DNA from: Mrakia gelida
Lineage: Eukaryota > Basidiomycota > Tremellomycetes > Cystofilobasidiales > Mrakiaceae
Direction: 5' to 3'
Assembly: GCA_024345305.1 (NCBI GenBank)
Contig: BRON01000004.1
Location: forward strand, 2,046,001-2,110,000
Length of the DNA stretch: 64,000 nt
Shown: in pieces, positions 34,136-45,313 of the stretch
Position numbering within the stretch: position 1 is the first letter of the stretch
How the letters are laid out: every line of letters starts with the position of its first letter
The notes under the pieces: generated by a model
What the model was told of the DNA's origin: nothing
What the model saw: the letters and a program-made list of their open reading frames with translations, nothing else
Databases searched by the model: none
Program-made: the position numbers and the translations under genes

Positions 34136-35196
34136 TCAGGCCTCTTCCATCTTGATCACCTCGTACTGAACCAAGCCCTTCCTTCTGCTGACTTCCCTCT
34201 CTACCAGCCCTGCTCTCATCCACGTCCTCTCTACTATGGCCTTGATATCACCGCACCACTTTTCGGATGGCAATCGAACGACGACCTTCTCCACCTTTGT
34301 CAACGCAGGGAGAACGCTTCGAAGGATGGGAGATATACAATCTCGACTATCTACCGTGTGCATGATCAAGATGATCGTAACACTCCGACTGGTCCCTCGA
34401 AGACAAGCCCAGTTCTCCCTCCCTGACCCCTCACAGTCCTCGAGACAAAGCAGAGAGAGGTTCAACCAGATCGCGTTCGACGGGAGTCCGATGGAAGGGA
34501 GGAGTCCAGCGCCGGAGGGATTGAGGAGGCCGATGAAGTGAACCGATTGAGGGTCGAAGAGTGGAGTGAGAGATCGCCATGCGTCGAGGGGTCTCGCGAG
34601 TGGACGGGCACGGAGGGTGAAGGACTCGACTTCGACGGCGGCGTGGTCGGATTTGACACGATCTCGAAGCAGGAGAGGGTTTGGAGAGAGATGATCCATT
34701 GGCGAAGCGGTGAAGGTGAAGGATCTGATCCTCGTGAGAGAGAGGTAGGGCTCGAGTTGAGGTTGATGCGAGGAGTGCTGAAGAGGATCAAAGGGAAAGG
34801 GGAGGCGAGGCCGTCAGCTTCGAGCTCAACCTTGCTTGCCTCGACGAGAGCCTCCCATCTGTTTCTCTACGTTTGAGGTGTTGGATAAAGGCTCACCCTA
34901 GGACAGAATAATCTTGCTACAGCCTGGAATCCTGTGATATCGATGTCGTCGTAGAGGAGCGGGGAGGAGAGTTGGAGGAAGGCGAGGGAGAGGGACGAGG
35001 TTTTGGCGAGCGTGGCAGGATCGCAGAAGCGAAGGATTTCTCGTTAGAGTTCGGTGGGGAGGAGGGGGAAGGGTTTTGCGGTCGAGAAGGTGGGGCTTTT
35101 GGAGGAGGAGTCGATGGGTGGATCGAGGGAGGAGATGATGAGGGAGGGAAGGGAGATGGAGGAGGAGGGAGAAGGAGATGGAAGAAGAGCGGCCAT
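34136..35196 (-). CDS. F-box-like protein
   Basis: Two exons joined in phase (intron about 34781-34896) give roughly 310 residues. After a Ser/Pro-rich start (MAALLPSPSPSSS) comes a short F-box-like motif, PLLPTELYREILRFCDPATL followed by AKTSSLSLAFLQLSSPLLY. Most basidiomycete F-box proteins share this LP.EL..EI...CDP.TL pattern and link substrates to SCF ubiquitin ligases through Skp1. The rest (LSLLCLEDCEGSGRENW, then VTIILIMHTVDSRDCISPIL and TKVEKVVVRLPSEKWCGDIK) has leucine-rich-like strands but no clear repeats. It ends EVIKMEEA. The substrate is unknown. The call rests on the N-terminal motif only. Confidence 0.55.
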
Positions 35197-35736
35197 TTCG
35201 ATGGTAAAAGGGGACGAATGGGATAAGGTTGAAATTGTGGGAAGTAGGAGGTGATGGATATTACTGTTGGGAGTCGAAAAAGAGTCGACGAACAGTTTGG
35301 CTTGTTGAGATGGTGAAGGAGAGAGGCTTGCGGGAAAGGGAGCTCGACGCAAAGGAAGTTGAGCTTCGTCGTTTTCCTTTGCTTCCGTCCTTTCAACTGC
35401 ATCTCCCTCCCTTCGACAGCTTATACGACCAACAGACATCTCATCGTACAGGACGGCCTCCCTCCAGCTCTCTCAAGCCATGTTCCTTCTCGTTCGCCTT
35501 CTATCCTCTATAGGTCCATCTTCCTCCCCTCCGTCCCTTCCCCTTCCCTCCTCCTCTTCCCCTCACTTCGACTCCTCCTTTCCTCGATCTGTCTCCTCTC
35601 GCCAGCCCCCATGTCACTGGTCACCTCACCTGCACCTCGCTAACCGTCACCTGACTTCTCCTCTTTTCACTCGATCAAGGAAGATTTTCTCAGCCCAAGG
35701 CACGATCGAGTTCAGAGCGGGAAGGGAGGTGAAGTG
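35197..35736. other. Divergent spacer between the F-box gene and next plus-strand gene
   Basis: 540 bp. It contains a possible 5' exon or leader for the plus-strand gene, with an intron acceptor-like CTGAC...ATCAAG at 35661-35690, but no frame can be joined with confidence. Confidence 0.35.
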
Positions 35737-37081
35737 ATGAGCTCGACGATGTCGACCTTCTTGACCTCCCCTCCTTTGCCTTCTTCTCTCCTTCAACCAC
35801 ATCCTCGCTTAACTCGCCCTTCACCATCGAATGGAATTCAACGTCGGAAGAACTCTCTCAGCCAGCCAAATCAACCCAAACCCTCTCCTCCCTCGCCCAG
35901 CTCAAATCCAAACCAAAACTCAACGCGTCCTCCCTCCCTCTTCCTCTGCCTCCAACCCACCCAAACTACCCACCCACCTAAACCAACATCACCAGCATGC
36001 TCTCCTTCATCCCCCGAATCCTCTCCCTCGTCTTCGCTCCCTCTCCCGTCGTCGTCGTCGCCTCTCCCTCCTCCTTCCCCCTCCTCTTCAACGACGACAA
36101 GCTCGCCCTCCCTCTCCCCTCCTCCTCCCTCTCGGCTCTCGACCAACTTCGCTACGTTCAGACCAGTTCCACATCCGGACTCTCATCTCCTCGGATAAGA
36201 AGCGAGCGACCAAGTCTCTGACTGTCCTCGTTCAGCCGAGAAAGAGGGAGTCAGCTCGAGGAGGAGTGAAGGTCGTCGACGCGGGACGACGCGAGCTGGG
36301 TTCGTCGTCGTCGATTCCCTTCTGGGTCGAGGCTGCTGCTTCGAAGCCAATCCGAGATCAGAAGCTGCAGGACGAGGTCGACGAGCTGCTTAAGCTTTCG
36401 AGGTTCGAGGACGAGGATGAGGACGAGTGTGAGGAGACGAGGAAGAGGGAACGAAGTGGATTGGGAGACGCGAAGAGAGCGCTGTCGCGACAGGCTGCTG
36501 TGAAGGGACTCAGGTGGCAGGAGCAGCGACGAGAGGTCGAGAGGATGATGTTCGACAGTCAATTCAGTTTGGAGGACGAGGAGGAGGAGGAGGAAGAGCT
36601 TGAGTTTGTCGTTGTCGAGGAGGAAGCGACCGTCGAGCAGGAGGTCAAGCCTGTCGAGATCGACGAGGCGCGACTCGAACTCGCGAAGCTTGTATCCGCC
36701 AACGCTGCTTGTGCTGGATACGCCTGGCGACGAGAGATGGCGGAGAAGAGGTTGCACCGAGCTGTGAGTTTGCCTTCTCCTCTTCTTCGTTCTCTTTTTC
36801 GCTTCGCTGTAGGAGTCGAACGTCGAGCTGACCTTCCTTTTCCTCCTCCTTCTTCTCTGCTCGTTCGCCTATCGAAGGACACCCTCGCGATCCTCACCGG
36901 AAAGCCTCACCACGCTACCCAGTCTAAGATCGTCGAAGATCGAAAGCTCTACAACTCCCTCGCCGACGTCTGGAAGCAGCCTCGACTTCCCGTCTCTGGA
37001 GATCCTCTCGTCTGGGCGAACGGAGAGTTGGAGAGGGAGGAAAGTAGGATCAGGAGGAACGCGAGGATGATGCTCGTTTGA
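35737..37081 (+). CDS. Hypothetical acidic protein with a reading-frame conflict
   Basis: The 3' half is clear: from about 36163 the frame reads FHIRTLISSDKKRATKSLTV, then IRDQKLQDEVDELLKLSRFE, a Glu-rich acidic block (about 36576-36600), ANAACAGYAWRREMAEKRLH, an intron at 36761-36878, and a C-terminus ILTGKPHHATQSKIVEDR...NARMMLV. The 5' half is not clear. The frame with normal codon use (SEELSQPAKSTQTLSSLAQL, then MLSFIPRILSLVFAPSPVVV, ending DQLRYVQ near 36155) meets a TAA at about 35971, which a 69-nt intron could remove. It then lies one base out of phase with the 3' half. The continuous frame from the ATG at 35831 is open but has shadow-like composition. The family is unknown. Confidence 0.4.
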
Positions 37082-38101
37082 GGCGGAGTCAAGCTTCCGT
37101 AGTGGAGGGAATAAAGGGGAGGGGAGAGGGAGTTGGGTCGGGAGGAGGTGAGTCTTCGTTTTGGTCGCCCGCCTTCGTTCTCGACAAAGAGCTTTGCTCA
37201 CCTGCTCCTTCTTCTTCCTCACATCAGACCACCCAGACTCCCACATCATCGTTATCATTATTATAGCACGTCGGACCTCGTCCTCGAGACTTGACTCCTT
37301 CGTCGAGGCTTTCGTCCTCGACTCGTCGCGTCCGTTCGAACAAGGTTCGTCTTGCTTCCTCCCATCCCTTCTCCTCGTCCTTTCGGTTCCTTAAGCTGAC
37401 TCAGACTACCCTTTGATCCCTGTAGACTCATCACACCACCTTCCTCTCTTTCATCATCCGATCTCCTTTCCTCCTCCTCCCTTCCTCCAAAATCAAAGAC
37501 GCGTCTCGACGTGCTCTTCATCATCATCGCTTCGTGCGCGCGCCTTCCCTCGCTGGTCGAGATGGCTTTTCCGGTCCTTGTTCTCCCTTCTCATCCTTTC
37601 GTCTGTAGTTTCGTTCTAGGTTTTCGTCCTCTGTCCCTTCTCGTAGCTTTGCCTTCCATTCTCGCCCTTGTCTCCCGGTTTTCTTCCGTCGCCTCGTTCA
37701 AGTACCCTCTTCTCGTCTTGCTTATCTATCTCTCTAATGTAAATCACCTAGTACTACCTCCTTTTCCTCCTCCTCGATCTGGGTCCTCGGGCAAGCCACG
37801 AAAGCTCAAGAGCAGATGAAAGGAAGCAGTGGTCGCGGGTTGCTCTCAACCTGACACCTTGAGACCGGTTTCGAAACCCGCAGGTCGCGCCAGCGAATTC
37901 AAAGCGTATTCCTGCACATTCTCGTTGTCCTTCGTAAAAGATGTGATAGATGAAAAGGACGAAATGCTCGCGAGAGGGACGCGCCTCAAACGCTCGAAAC
38001 GCGAAGAGCTCAATGAGGGAAGGGAGACCTCAAACCGTCAGCTCCCTCCCTCCTCCCTTGATCGAACCTTCTCTACAAAAGCTCTCCGCTCGTGAGAGGC
38101 T
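37082..38101. other. Intergenic region
   Basis: 1.02 kb. T/C-rich after 37180, as in 3' UTRs here. An imperfect inverted pair (GCGGGTT...AACCCGC at 37837-37883) looks hairpin-like. No gene is seen. Confidence 0.4.
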
Positions 38102-40281
38102 ATGCCCGCCTTCACCTCTACCCCCCAATCTCAGCAGAGTCAGGTTCAGCAGGGAGGATCAGCTTCCAATCCTTTCAGACGTGAGTTCGTCGAGCTCAAC
38201 CTTCCCTTCCTTCCTCGCTTCACCTCCACGAACTCAAGGAGGATCTCAGTCCCAAGCATCCACTCGACCGAAACCTCGTCCCAGTGTCAACACCGCGGCA
38301 TCAGCATCAGCTCTCCTCCCGCCTCCCCTCCGTCCCTCGAGAGGAGACGACGACGACAGAGAAGACGGTGGATCTCGAGGGGAGAGCTCGGCGACTGGTC
38401 GCAAGAGGGCTGGGAGGATGTCGCTGGACTCGGGATATGGAGGATCCATCTTCGGAGGAGGAGCGAACGGAGGAGGATCGTCGATGAGAGCTTCATCTTC
38501 AGCGTCGCCCAACAAGAGGACCAACACCTCCTCGCCGTCAAGTCGAGAGGTCGGCAGGCTTCTCCTTGGCTCAGCCCCGGAAGAGGACGAGGCTCAAGAA
38601 GAGGAGGATAAAGAAGCTACCCCCGTCGCCAGTCGAGAAGCAGCTGGACATCGAAGCAGAGAGGCTTCCGTCGCCTCCTCAACCTCAGTCGCGTCCTCCT
38701 TCCATTTCGGTCGACGCCCAATCCAGAACTCCCAACCACTCCAACTCTCCTTAAACGCCTCCTCCATCGACAAAGGCAAGAAGCGAGCGGCTCCCCTCGA
38801 CGACGAGGACGACAGCATCAGTCGACGCGCCTCGAGTCGAACCCTCTCCGCCGCCTCCTCCCGAACCCTCTCCGCCTCCTCCTCACGAACCATCTCGGCG
38901 TCCCCAGCTCGATCGAGGACCCTAGGAAGGAGCGAAAGTCGAGAGCTCGATCTTCTGGGAGGGATGGATCTAGGATCGCAGGCAGAAGAAGGAGGAGGAG
39001 GAGGAAGGTCGAGGTCGAGGTCGAGGTCGAAAGACGACGAGATGGAGGTCGACGACGAAGGAGGGATCGAGCAGCAGCCACAGCCGATGGACGAGGATGA
39101 TCACGAAGACGTCTACCAACCCCAACCCTCCATCTCCCCTCCTCTTCACACCGCTACCCACCGTCGAAACAAAGGAAAAGGTAGAGTCTCGAACCGAACA
39201 CCAGTTCCAGCACCAGCTCCTCGCGACTCTCGATCCCTCTTCATCTCCCCTCCTCGACCAGCCCTCGCTCCTCCCACATACACCTCGCAATCTGCTCCCG
39301 ACGCGTCGACCAGCTCGTTCCGACTCGGAGGAGGCTTGGACCCTCGTTCGACGTGGAAGGGTACAGAAAGTCTCACTGCATCTACCCGTTGACGAAGACG
39401 TGGAGGTCGGTGGACAAGCAGTTCATGGCGCTGGGAGATCTGAGCTTGCCGCCCTGGGAGGAGATGGATGGGGAGTGGAGGAAGGTCAAGGGGGTGAAGC
39501 CGCTGAGGGAAAGGTTGGTGAGTCGCGTCGCGTTCTCGTTTTGTTTGCTTTCTCTCGATCTTGGCTAGTTGAGACGCGACTGACCCGCCTCCTTGAATGC
39601 CGGCCTCTTTCTTCTCAGTCCACGATGGTCTACGCTCGACTCCACTGAGAGGACTCCGAACACAACGAGGTTCACGGGAAGTACTTGATCAACAAATCGT
39701 TGCCGGTCAAGGCGATGGTGAAGCATTTCTTGGTGAGCTCAGTGATCGATCCCCTCTCAAACGCTCGAACCTATGCTGACCAACCGTATTTCGCCCTTTT
39801 TTATCGCGCAGAGACAAGTCCACGGCCACGAACGAGATCGAGGAAGTCAAGCTGGTCAGTCACCTTTCTTGCCTCGTCTTTCCGTCCTTCTCCCCCTCCC
39901 CTCTCGCCTCTCTTTCCGGCTAACGCTTCTTCCGCTCTATCTCTTTTCGTGCCTCCTTCCACCAGCTCCGAGGGTTCGATACCATGACCGCCGAATCCGA
40001 CTCGACGAATCTTTAAACGACCTGGTTCGTCTCGTCCTCCCTCTCTTCTTATCACGTCGCTCGCTCGTCTTTCTTGACTGACTCTAGTGGCCCTTTGGCT
40101 CGGTTTCTTTTCAGTCGGACTTTGAATGTGGGGACACGATCGACGTCCTCGACGAACAGGTGAGTGGCGAAGAGAAAGACGCGTCGGGACGAGCTGAAGA
40201 AACAGCGCGACTTCTTGCTGACCTTCGCTTCTTTTCGTCCAACTACTTCAGGTCGGAGGATCTGTGATGGGATCCGGATAG
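38102..40281 (+). CDS. SUMO-like-domain protein (Rad60/Esc2/NIP45-like), frame disrupted as read
   Basis: The N-terminal part (38102 to about 39340) is a disordered Ser/Arg/Glu-rich region with RTLSA-type repeats, acidic patches and basic KGKKRAAPLDDEDD segments. The last exons encode a ubiquitin-fold domain of SUMO-like type: EVHGKYLINKSLPVKAMVKH, then RVRYHDRRIRLDESLNDL, then SDFECGDTIDVLDEQVGG, ending SVMGSG. The close DTIDVL.EQ.GG resembles SUMO-like domains of genome-stability proteins, and also SUMO itself. Two problems exist. Between about 39340 and 39400 the frame of the N-terminal part must shift to that of GYRKSHCIYPLTKTWRSVDK. A TGA (39646-39648) also interrupts STMVYARLH / EDSEHNEVHG after a canonical acceptor. 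It may be a pseudogene, an assembly error or unresolved splicing. Confidence 0.5.
38836..38925 (+). repeat. Tandem RTLSA-type peptide repeat
   Basis: Degenerate tandem copies reading SSRTLSAA, SSRTLSAS, SSRTISAS and ARSRTLG lie in the disordered part of the SUMO-like-domain protein. Confidence 0.8.
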
Positions 40282-40618
40282 CTGCTACGAGATGGGCGTG
40301 GTGATGATAGTTCTTTCGACAAAAGATAACGATGAGCCCGAGAGCGGTTCGACGCACGTCGCCTTCTCGTCCGGCTTCGCGAGAAAGACGCGAGAAAGAA
40401 GAACGAAAAAACCGCCTTGCAGGATCCTCAGCTTCCCTTCTCTCCTCTCTACCAGACCCAACTCTCATCGATCCGGAAAAAACGCACACGCGACGGCACC
40501 TTCTCTCCCTCCCCTCTCCTCCCCCCTCGCTCCTCCCTCCCAAACCACGACCTTCTCTCCCCCGCCCCTCCCTCTTCTGCCCCAGCCCCCATCTCCCGCC
40601 CCCAACCTCTCGCTCAAG
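40282..40618. other. Promoter region of UBC12
   Basis: 337 bp. Becomes strongly C/T-rich from 40490 up to the ATG. No gene is seen. Confidence 0.5.
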
Positions 40619-42262
40619 ATGATGAAGGTGAGCGCGCCTCTCAATTCAATGTTCCCTCTTCCCCTCTTTCAGCAGGAAGGGAAGGAGAGAAGGAGAAGGA
40701 GAGGAAGGGGAATCGAAGCTGACCATCCTCCTTCTCCTTCTTTCCTCCTCCTTGTGTAGATCTGGTCCATGAAGAAGGACTCTGAGGCTACCGCCAAGAA
40801 GAAGCCTAAGGTTAACGCTGCTCAGTTGAGGGTTCAAAAAGGTAAGGTCAACCTCGGAGCAAACGAAGGAGAAGAGAGGGAGGGGAAGGAGGAGGTTGAG
40901 GTGGCGAGGGGGTGGAGGAAGGAGGGAGACGACTGGTCTCCCTTGTCGTCTCAAGTGTCGAAGAGACCATCTCTCAAGGGGACGAAACAGAAGCAGCTCT
41001 AGCTGACTCTTTCTGATTTGCTGCTTTCCGCTCGTTGTCGTCGTTCGTTCTCTAGACATCACCGAGTTGGATCTTCCCAGCAACATCAAGACCATCTTCC
41101 CTGACCCTGCCGATATCCTCAACTTTGAGCTTACCATCGACCCTGACGAGGGTTAGTCAACTATTCCTTTCGAGCTTCGTTGGTGTTGATGGGAGCGGAG
41201 GGGGTGTGGGTGGACAGGATGGGGAGGAGGAGGTGGAGGGAGGGTTCGGAGCTGGCTGAAGGAGCAAGAGTCCTCTCGACCTCCCTCGTCTCATCAGCAG
41301 GTCTGGGAGTATGACCGGAGCTCTTGATAATCTCAGTAGAGGTCTCCGATGTACCTTGGCGTCGAAAAGCCGTCTCGGCCCCGTCGAGACGGCGGAGACA
41401 AGCTCTTTGAGCTTTGGACGAAGCTCGCGCTCCTTCCCTTCCATTCATTCCTCGAAGCTGACCTCCTCTCATTCACCTCGCAGGAATGTACAAGAACGGA
41501 CACTTCAAGTTCACCTTCAACATCAACGCCAACTACCCTCACGAGCCTCCCAAGGTTCGGTGCACTCAGAAGGTTCGTCTCTCTCTTCCCTCCTCCTTCG
41601 TTCGCGGCCGAGCTCACGTCCCCTCCAGTTCAGAGCTGACTTCCTCGACTCAACCGTGTCATCCAGATCTACCACCCCAACATCGATCTCGAGGGAGCCG
41701 TCTGCTTGAACTTGGCGAGTCGATCTTCGAGCTAGATCGCGATTGTAAACTGGAACTTATGACTGACCTTCGACCTCTTCCCTCCGCTCGTGTTCTCCCT
41801 CAGCTCGTGAGACCTTCATTCTGACCTCTTCGCGCGTCTCTGGTTGTGCGTGACTGACCCTTCGTATCTTCGGTTTTTTAGCGAGAGGACTGGAAACCTG
41901 TGCTCAACCTGAACGCGATCATGGTGAGCTTCGTTCTCCTTCCGTCCTAACCTTTCCCCATCTTGCTCTCACACGCTGACTTTTCTTCTCGTTCCTCGCC
42001 TTTAGATCGGACTCCAGTACCTCTTCCTCGAACCCAACGCCGACGATCCTCTGAACAAGGGTTCGTTCTTCCATCTCGTTCTCTGCCTCGAACGCGTCGT
42101 CGTCTCACCTCTTCGCGTCGCTGACCTCTTCTCGCTCTTCCCATGTTCCCAGACGCCGCCAAGGAGCTCCGAACGAACCGAGAGGTCTTCGCTCAGAACG
42201 TCAAGTACTCGATGGCCGGTCGTGCAGTCAAGGGAGAGACGTTCGACCGTGTCCAGAAGTAA
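40619..42262 (+). CDS. UBC12: NEDD8-conjugating enzyme E2 Ubc12
   Basis: Accepts NEDD8/Rub1 from its E1 on a cysteine and transfers it to cullins. The spliced protein is about 177 residues, a normal length. It starts MMKIWSMKKDSEATAKKK, the docking-peptide form of Ubc12, then has AAQLRVQKDITELDLPSNIK, YPHEPPKVRC and the active-site region [27 protein letters not shown] (catalytic Cys at about residue 105), split by three introns. QYLFLEPNADDPLNKDAA and a C-terminal FDRVQK follow. The Leu between NL and RED comes from a 3-nt exon (41804-41806). The intron before it starts with GC. The first exon holds only three codons. Confidence 0.95.
41804..41806 (+). other. Candidate 3-nt exon (CTC) of UBC12
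   Basis: An 89-nt intron (41715-41803; GCGAGT donor, CTGAC, CCCTCAG) and a 75-nt intron (41807-41881; GTGAGA donor, CTGAC, TTTTTTAG) flank CTC. It restores the two-residue spacing of the invariant CLN-x-L-RED segment of Ubc12. Confidence 0.75.
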
Positions 42263-42709
42263 AATAGACGAGACGCTCGCGGTGGACTCCCTCCCTCCCT
42301 CTCGTTTAGAAGACCCGCTCTCGCTCGCTCGCTTTGTTCTATGTTTCTCTCACACCTCTCACGACCTACCTACTGCTACACTTCTTCGCATCACCACTGG
42401 GCTGTTCTTACCACCTCATCAACCTCCCATCGTCTTTCTTCGTACACATAGCGCGTCGTCGGCTCTCAGCTCGCGACGACCCCCCCCCGCTCCTTCGTCT
42501 CTTCTTTCACGTTTCTTTTTCACGATACCAAAAACCACTAACCCCACTTTTTCTCTCACATTCGTACGCAGACTCGAGAGTTCTAAGCAGTCCTTCTCTG
42601 ATCTTCTCAGCAAAGCAATCGTTTCGGACCGTCGAATCCGTCCCTCCTCCGCTGCCTCCCTTCCACAACGATCTCGATTTCCATCTGACTCGCCGTTCCT
42701 TCTTTTTCA
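42263..42709. other. UBC12 3' region and Mmf1 promoter
   Basis: 447 bp. CT-rich, including a run of C at about 42481. No gene is seen. Confidence 0.5.
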
Positions 42710-43860
42710 ATGACCACCATCCTCAAACGCCTCTCTTCTCCCAGCACTCTCACCTCAACTACTAGACTCTTCGCACGAACTATGTCCTCCGCTCCTTACT
42801 CTGTTGTTTCTACCGCTGGTGAGTTGAGCTTCCTGCTACACGAGAGAAGGGAAGGGAGAGATGGACGACGAACGAAGCTGACCTTTCTTTCCCCTTCCCT
42901 TTCCCTTCGTTGGTTTCGCCAGACGCCCCTGCCGCTATTGGACCTTACGTGCAGAGTGTCAAGTACGGAGGATTGGCTTACCTCAGTGGATGTATCCCTT
43001 TGGATCCTAAGTCGGTGAGCTCGACGTTCGAAGAAGAAAGGAAGGAAGGGAGGAGAGGGAAGGAGATGGCCGTTCTTCGCTTCTTGCCCTGCCTCCCATC
43101 GCCTGCTTCACTCGTTGCTGACCCCTACGCTTGGCTTGGATCTCGTAGATGACCGTCGTCCCAGGAGCTATCGAGGAGCAGTCCGTTCGTTCTCGTTCCC
43201 ACCTCTCTGTCTCCTCCTCCTTCCCTTCCGTCGAGCTCACCACTCCTTCTCCCTCCCTCCTTCCCTCGTTTTGCTTTGTTGGAAACAGAACCAAGTCTTC
43301 CTCAACATGGCTGCCGTCCTCAAGGCCGCTGGATCTTCCCCTGCTCAGGTTCTGAAGACCACGTACGTCCCTCTCTCCCTCCCTTTCCCCAACCCAGGAA
43401 AGTGAGCTTGCCTTCGCGCGAGAGGTCCGACGCTGGTCCCTGACCTTTCCTTCTTGCTCGTTGGCTGATGGTTCGACAGCGTCTTCCTCAAGTCCATGGA
43501 CGACTTCGTTGCTTTCAACGGGATTTACGCTAAGGTTCGTCCCGGTTTGCTCACCCTCCATCCACCCACCCGCTCAACCCAAGTTGGTTTCCTGGACTTC
43601 GAGCTCAAGCTCACCTTTCCCCTCCCTTCCCTCCCCTTCCCTTTCTTTTCAGTTCTTCGGCGAGACCAAGCCCGCTCGATCGTGTGTGGAGGTCGCTAGG
43701 TTGCCTAAGGATGTGTTGGTTGAGGTTGAGGTACGTCCAAAAGCCTGACTCGAAGCCTGAGGGAGGGGGGAGGGAGGCGTGAAGGAGGGAGACGGAGACG
43801 AAGGGCTGACTTCGTTCGTGGTTTGGGTGGAACCAGTGCGTCGCTGTTACTAGCGATTGA
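42710..43860 (+). CDS. MMF1: RidA/YjgF-family imine deaminase, Mmf1-like
   Basis: Hydrolyses reactive enamine/imine products of PLP enzymes, for example those formed from serine and threonine in branched-chain amino-acid synthesis. The core is complete: [71 protein letters not shown] and [16 protein letters not shown]. The first 24 residues ([20 protein letters not shown]...) are basic and hydroxylated without acids, a typical mitochondrial presequence. A second in-frame ATG at 42782 (MSSAPYSV) could give a cytosolic Hmf1-like form. Six introns are seen. It shares its pathway with the branched-chain aminotransferase encoded at 12.6 kb, though the two are far apart. Confidence 0.92.
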
Positions 43861-45313
43861 ATTAGAGGGAGGAGTAAGCTCTAGATGGAATGCAGAATGC
43901 TATGGAATCGTGCTGAGGAGGGGAAGGAACGAAACGGAAAGGGCAACGAACGCGAGTTGAGTTGAGGTGAGCTGATGCGTTGTCTTCCCTTCGCTGAGCA
44001 GAGCCTTGGGCCTGGCCCTCTCTCTCGTTGATAAGTCAGATGCTCGTGTGACCTGCCTCGAGCTGGACCTGCGTCGAGGAAACGTGTGGAGAGAAAAAGG
44101 CAGGATCCGACACGAGGGACGTGACAACGCGTCGAGTCTGTGTTGACCTGTTGATTGACTTGGCTTGAGTCTCGTCCGTGCAGGACCGAGAGTGGAACGG
44201 GGGCTTATTTCAGATGAAAGGGTACGTTTGATAATCGTGCTTTGCTCGTTGGAGATGGATAAGAGAGAAGAAGGGTCGAGGGGAGGGAAGGGAGCTGAAA
44301 CGCGTCGCCTGATGTTTTGCTTCGCCTTTGTTTGGGCTTTCAGGTCACAACACTTGGAGGTACCGACTCAAAGACCCAAAGTAGCATCTTCAGTCGCTCT
44401 TGGTACCTGTCTGTATCTGTGCTCTCGTTCTCGAGCGGTCGTGCGAGCAGTCTCGTTCGCGGTTCGGCTTGTTCGATCTGCCGCAGCATGAGCGTTTGTC
44501 CCCCCTGACTTCGTTACTGATTGTCGTTTCATAACCTCAGAATCAGACGCCAGGACCCCGATCTCCATCAAGAGCGTCCTCGAGCCCAACTCGACGCGAG
44601 AATGGAGCGCTTACGGTGAGTCGGCGACTCGACGCGTCGTCAAATCCTTCCCAACTTCGTCTTCGCTCTACGGAGGACTGGGGAAAGAGGGAACGAGCAC
44701 ATGTCTCGGACGAATCTGTACGGAGAAGAAGATGAAACAAATGAAGTGAAGATCTGCTGAAGGCGAGATTTTCCTCTCCCTTTTCCTCCCCGCAGACTGC
44801 GATCGTCCTCCAATCTGTCTCGTTCCCATTCATCCCTCACTCCAGCGCTTCTCTGTTATCTCGTTCGCTCGTCAACTTGGCTCCCTCTTTGTACGCTATA
44901 TACTGACCAGCGTTCTTGCCTGGGCAGGTTCCGAAGGACGGGACCGAGTTCTCGTTCCGTCGCTCACTCCGTCGACGCGTCTCACACGACACGCCACCAT
45001 CCGAAACACTTTCGCTTCCCGGACCCTCCCTCCCCCCCTTCGAAGAACACTCCGGCTAGTACCCTTTCTCGGCCGCTCAAGCCCTCTTTTCGCCATCAGC
45101 TTCGACGAGGCTCGACTCTAGTTCGTCTTCAACCACTTCCTTCTCTCCGTTCCTCTTTCAACCTCCCTTCGAGCCTTCAACGACTCTCCCACTTTCCTTG
45201 CCTTCCCCTACATCTCCACCTTCCTCACTCTCTTCAAACCTCACATCGTCTTCTCTCTCCAACTCTCTTGTTCACAACGAGCTTCCAGCTCTCACCTCAG
45301 CTTCGTTCGCAAA
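43861..45313. other. Possible unrecognised spliced gene between Mmf1 and the membrane protein
   Basis: Plus-strand exon-like pieces with good intron signals occur: 44184-44221 (reads DREWNGGLFQMK), then after a CTTTCAG acceptor HNTWRYRLKDPK, a piece after the CCTCAG at about 44540, and a last piece after GGGCAG at 44929. Frames can be joined in more than one way and no start is evident. No known domain is recognised. It may also be a spliced leader of the next gene. Confidence 0.3.

Noticed and set aside
37829..37900. tRNA-like sequence with GGTTTCGAAACCCGC
   Set aside because: The arm resembles a T-loop, but no acceptor stem, D-arm or anticodon arm can be folded around it. It looks like a chance hairpin.
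38246..38541. Antisense frames in the Ser/Arg-rich region of the SUMO-like gene
   Set aside because: Mirror products of the repeated serine codons.
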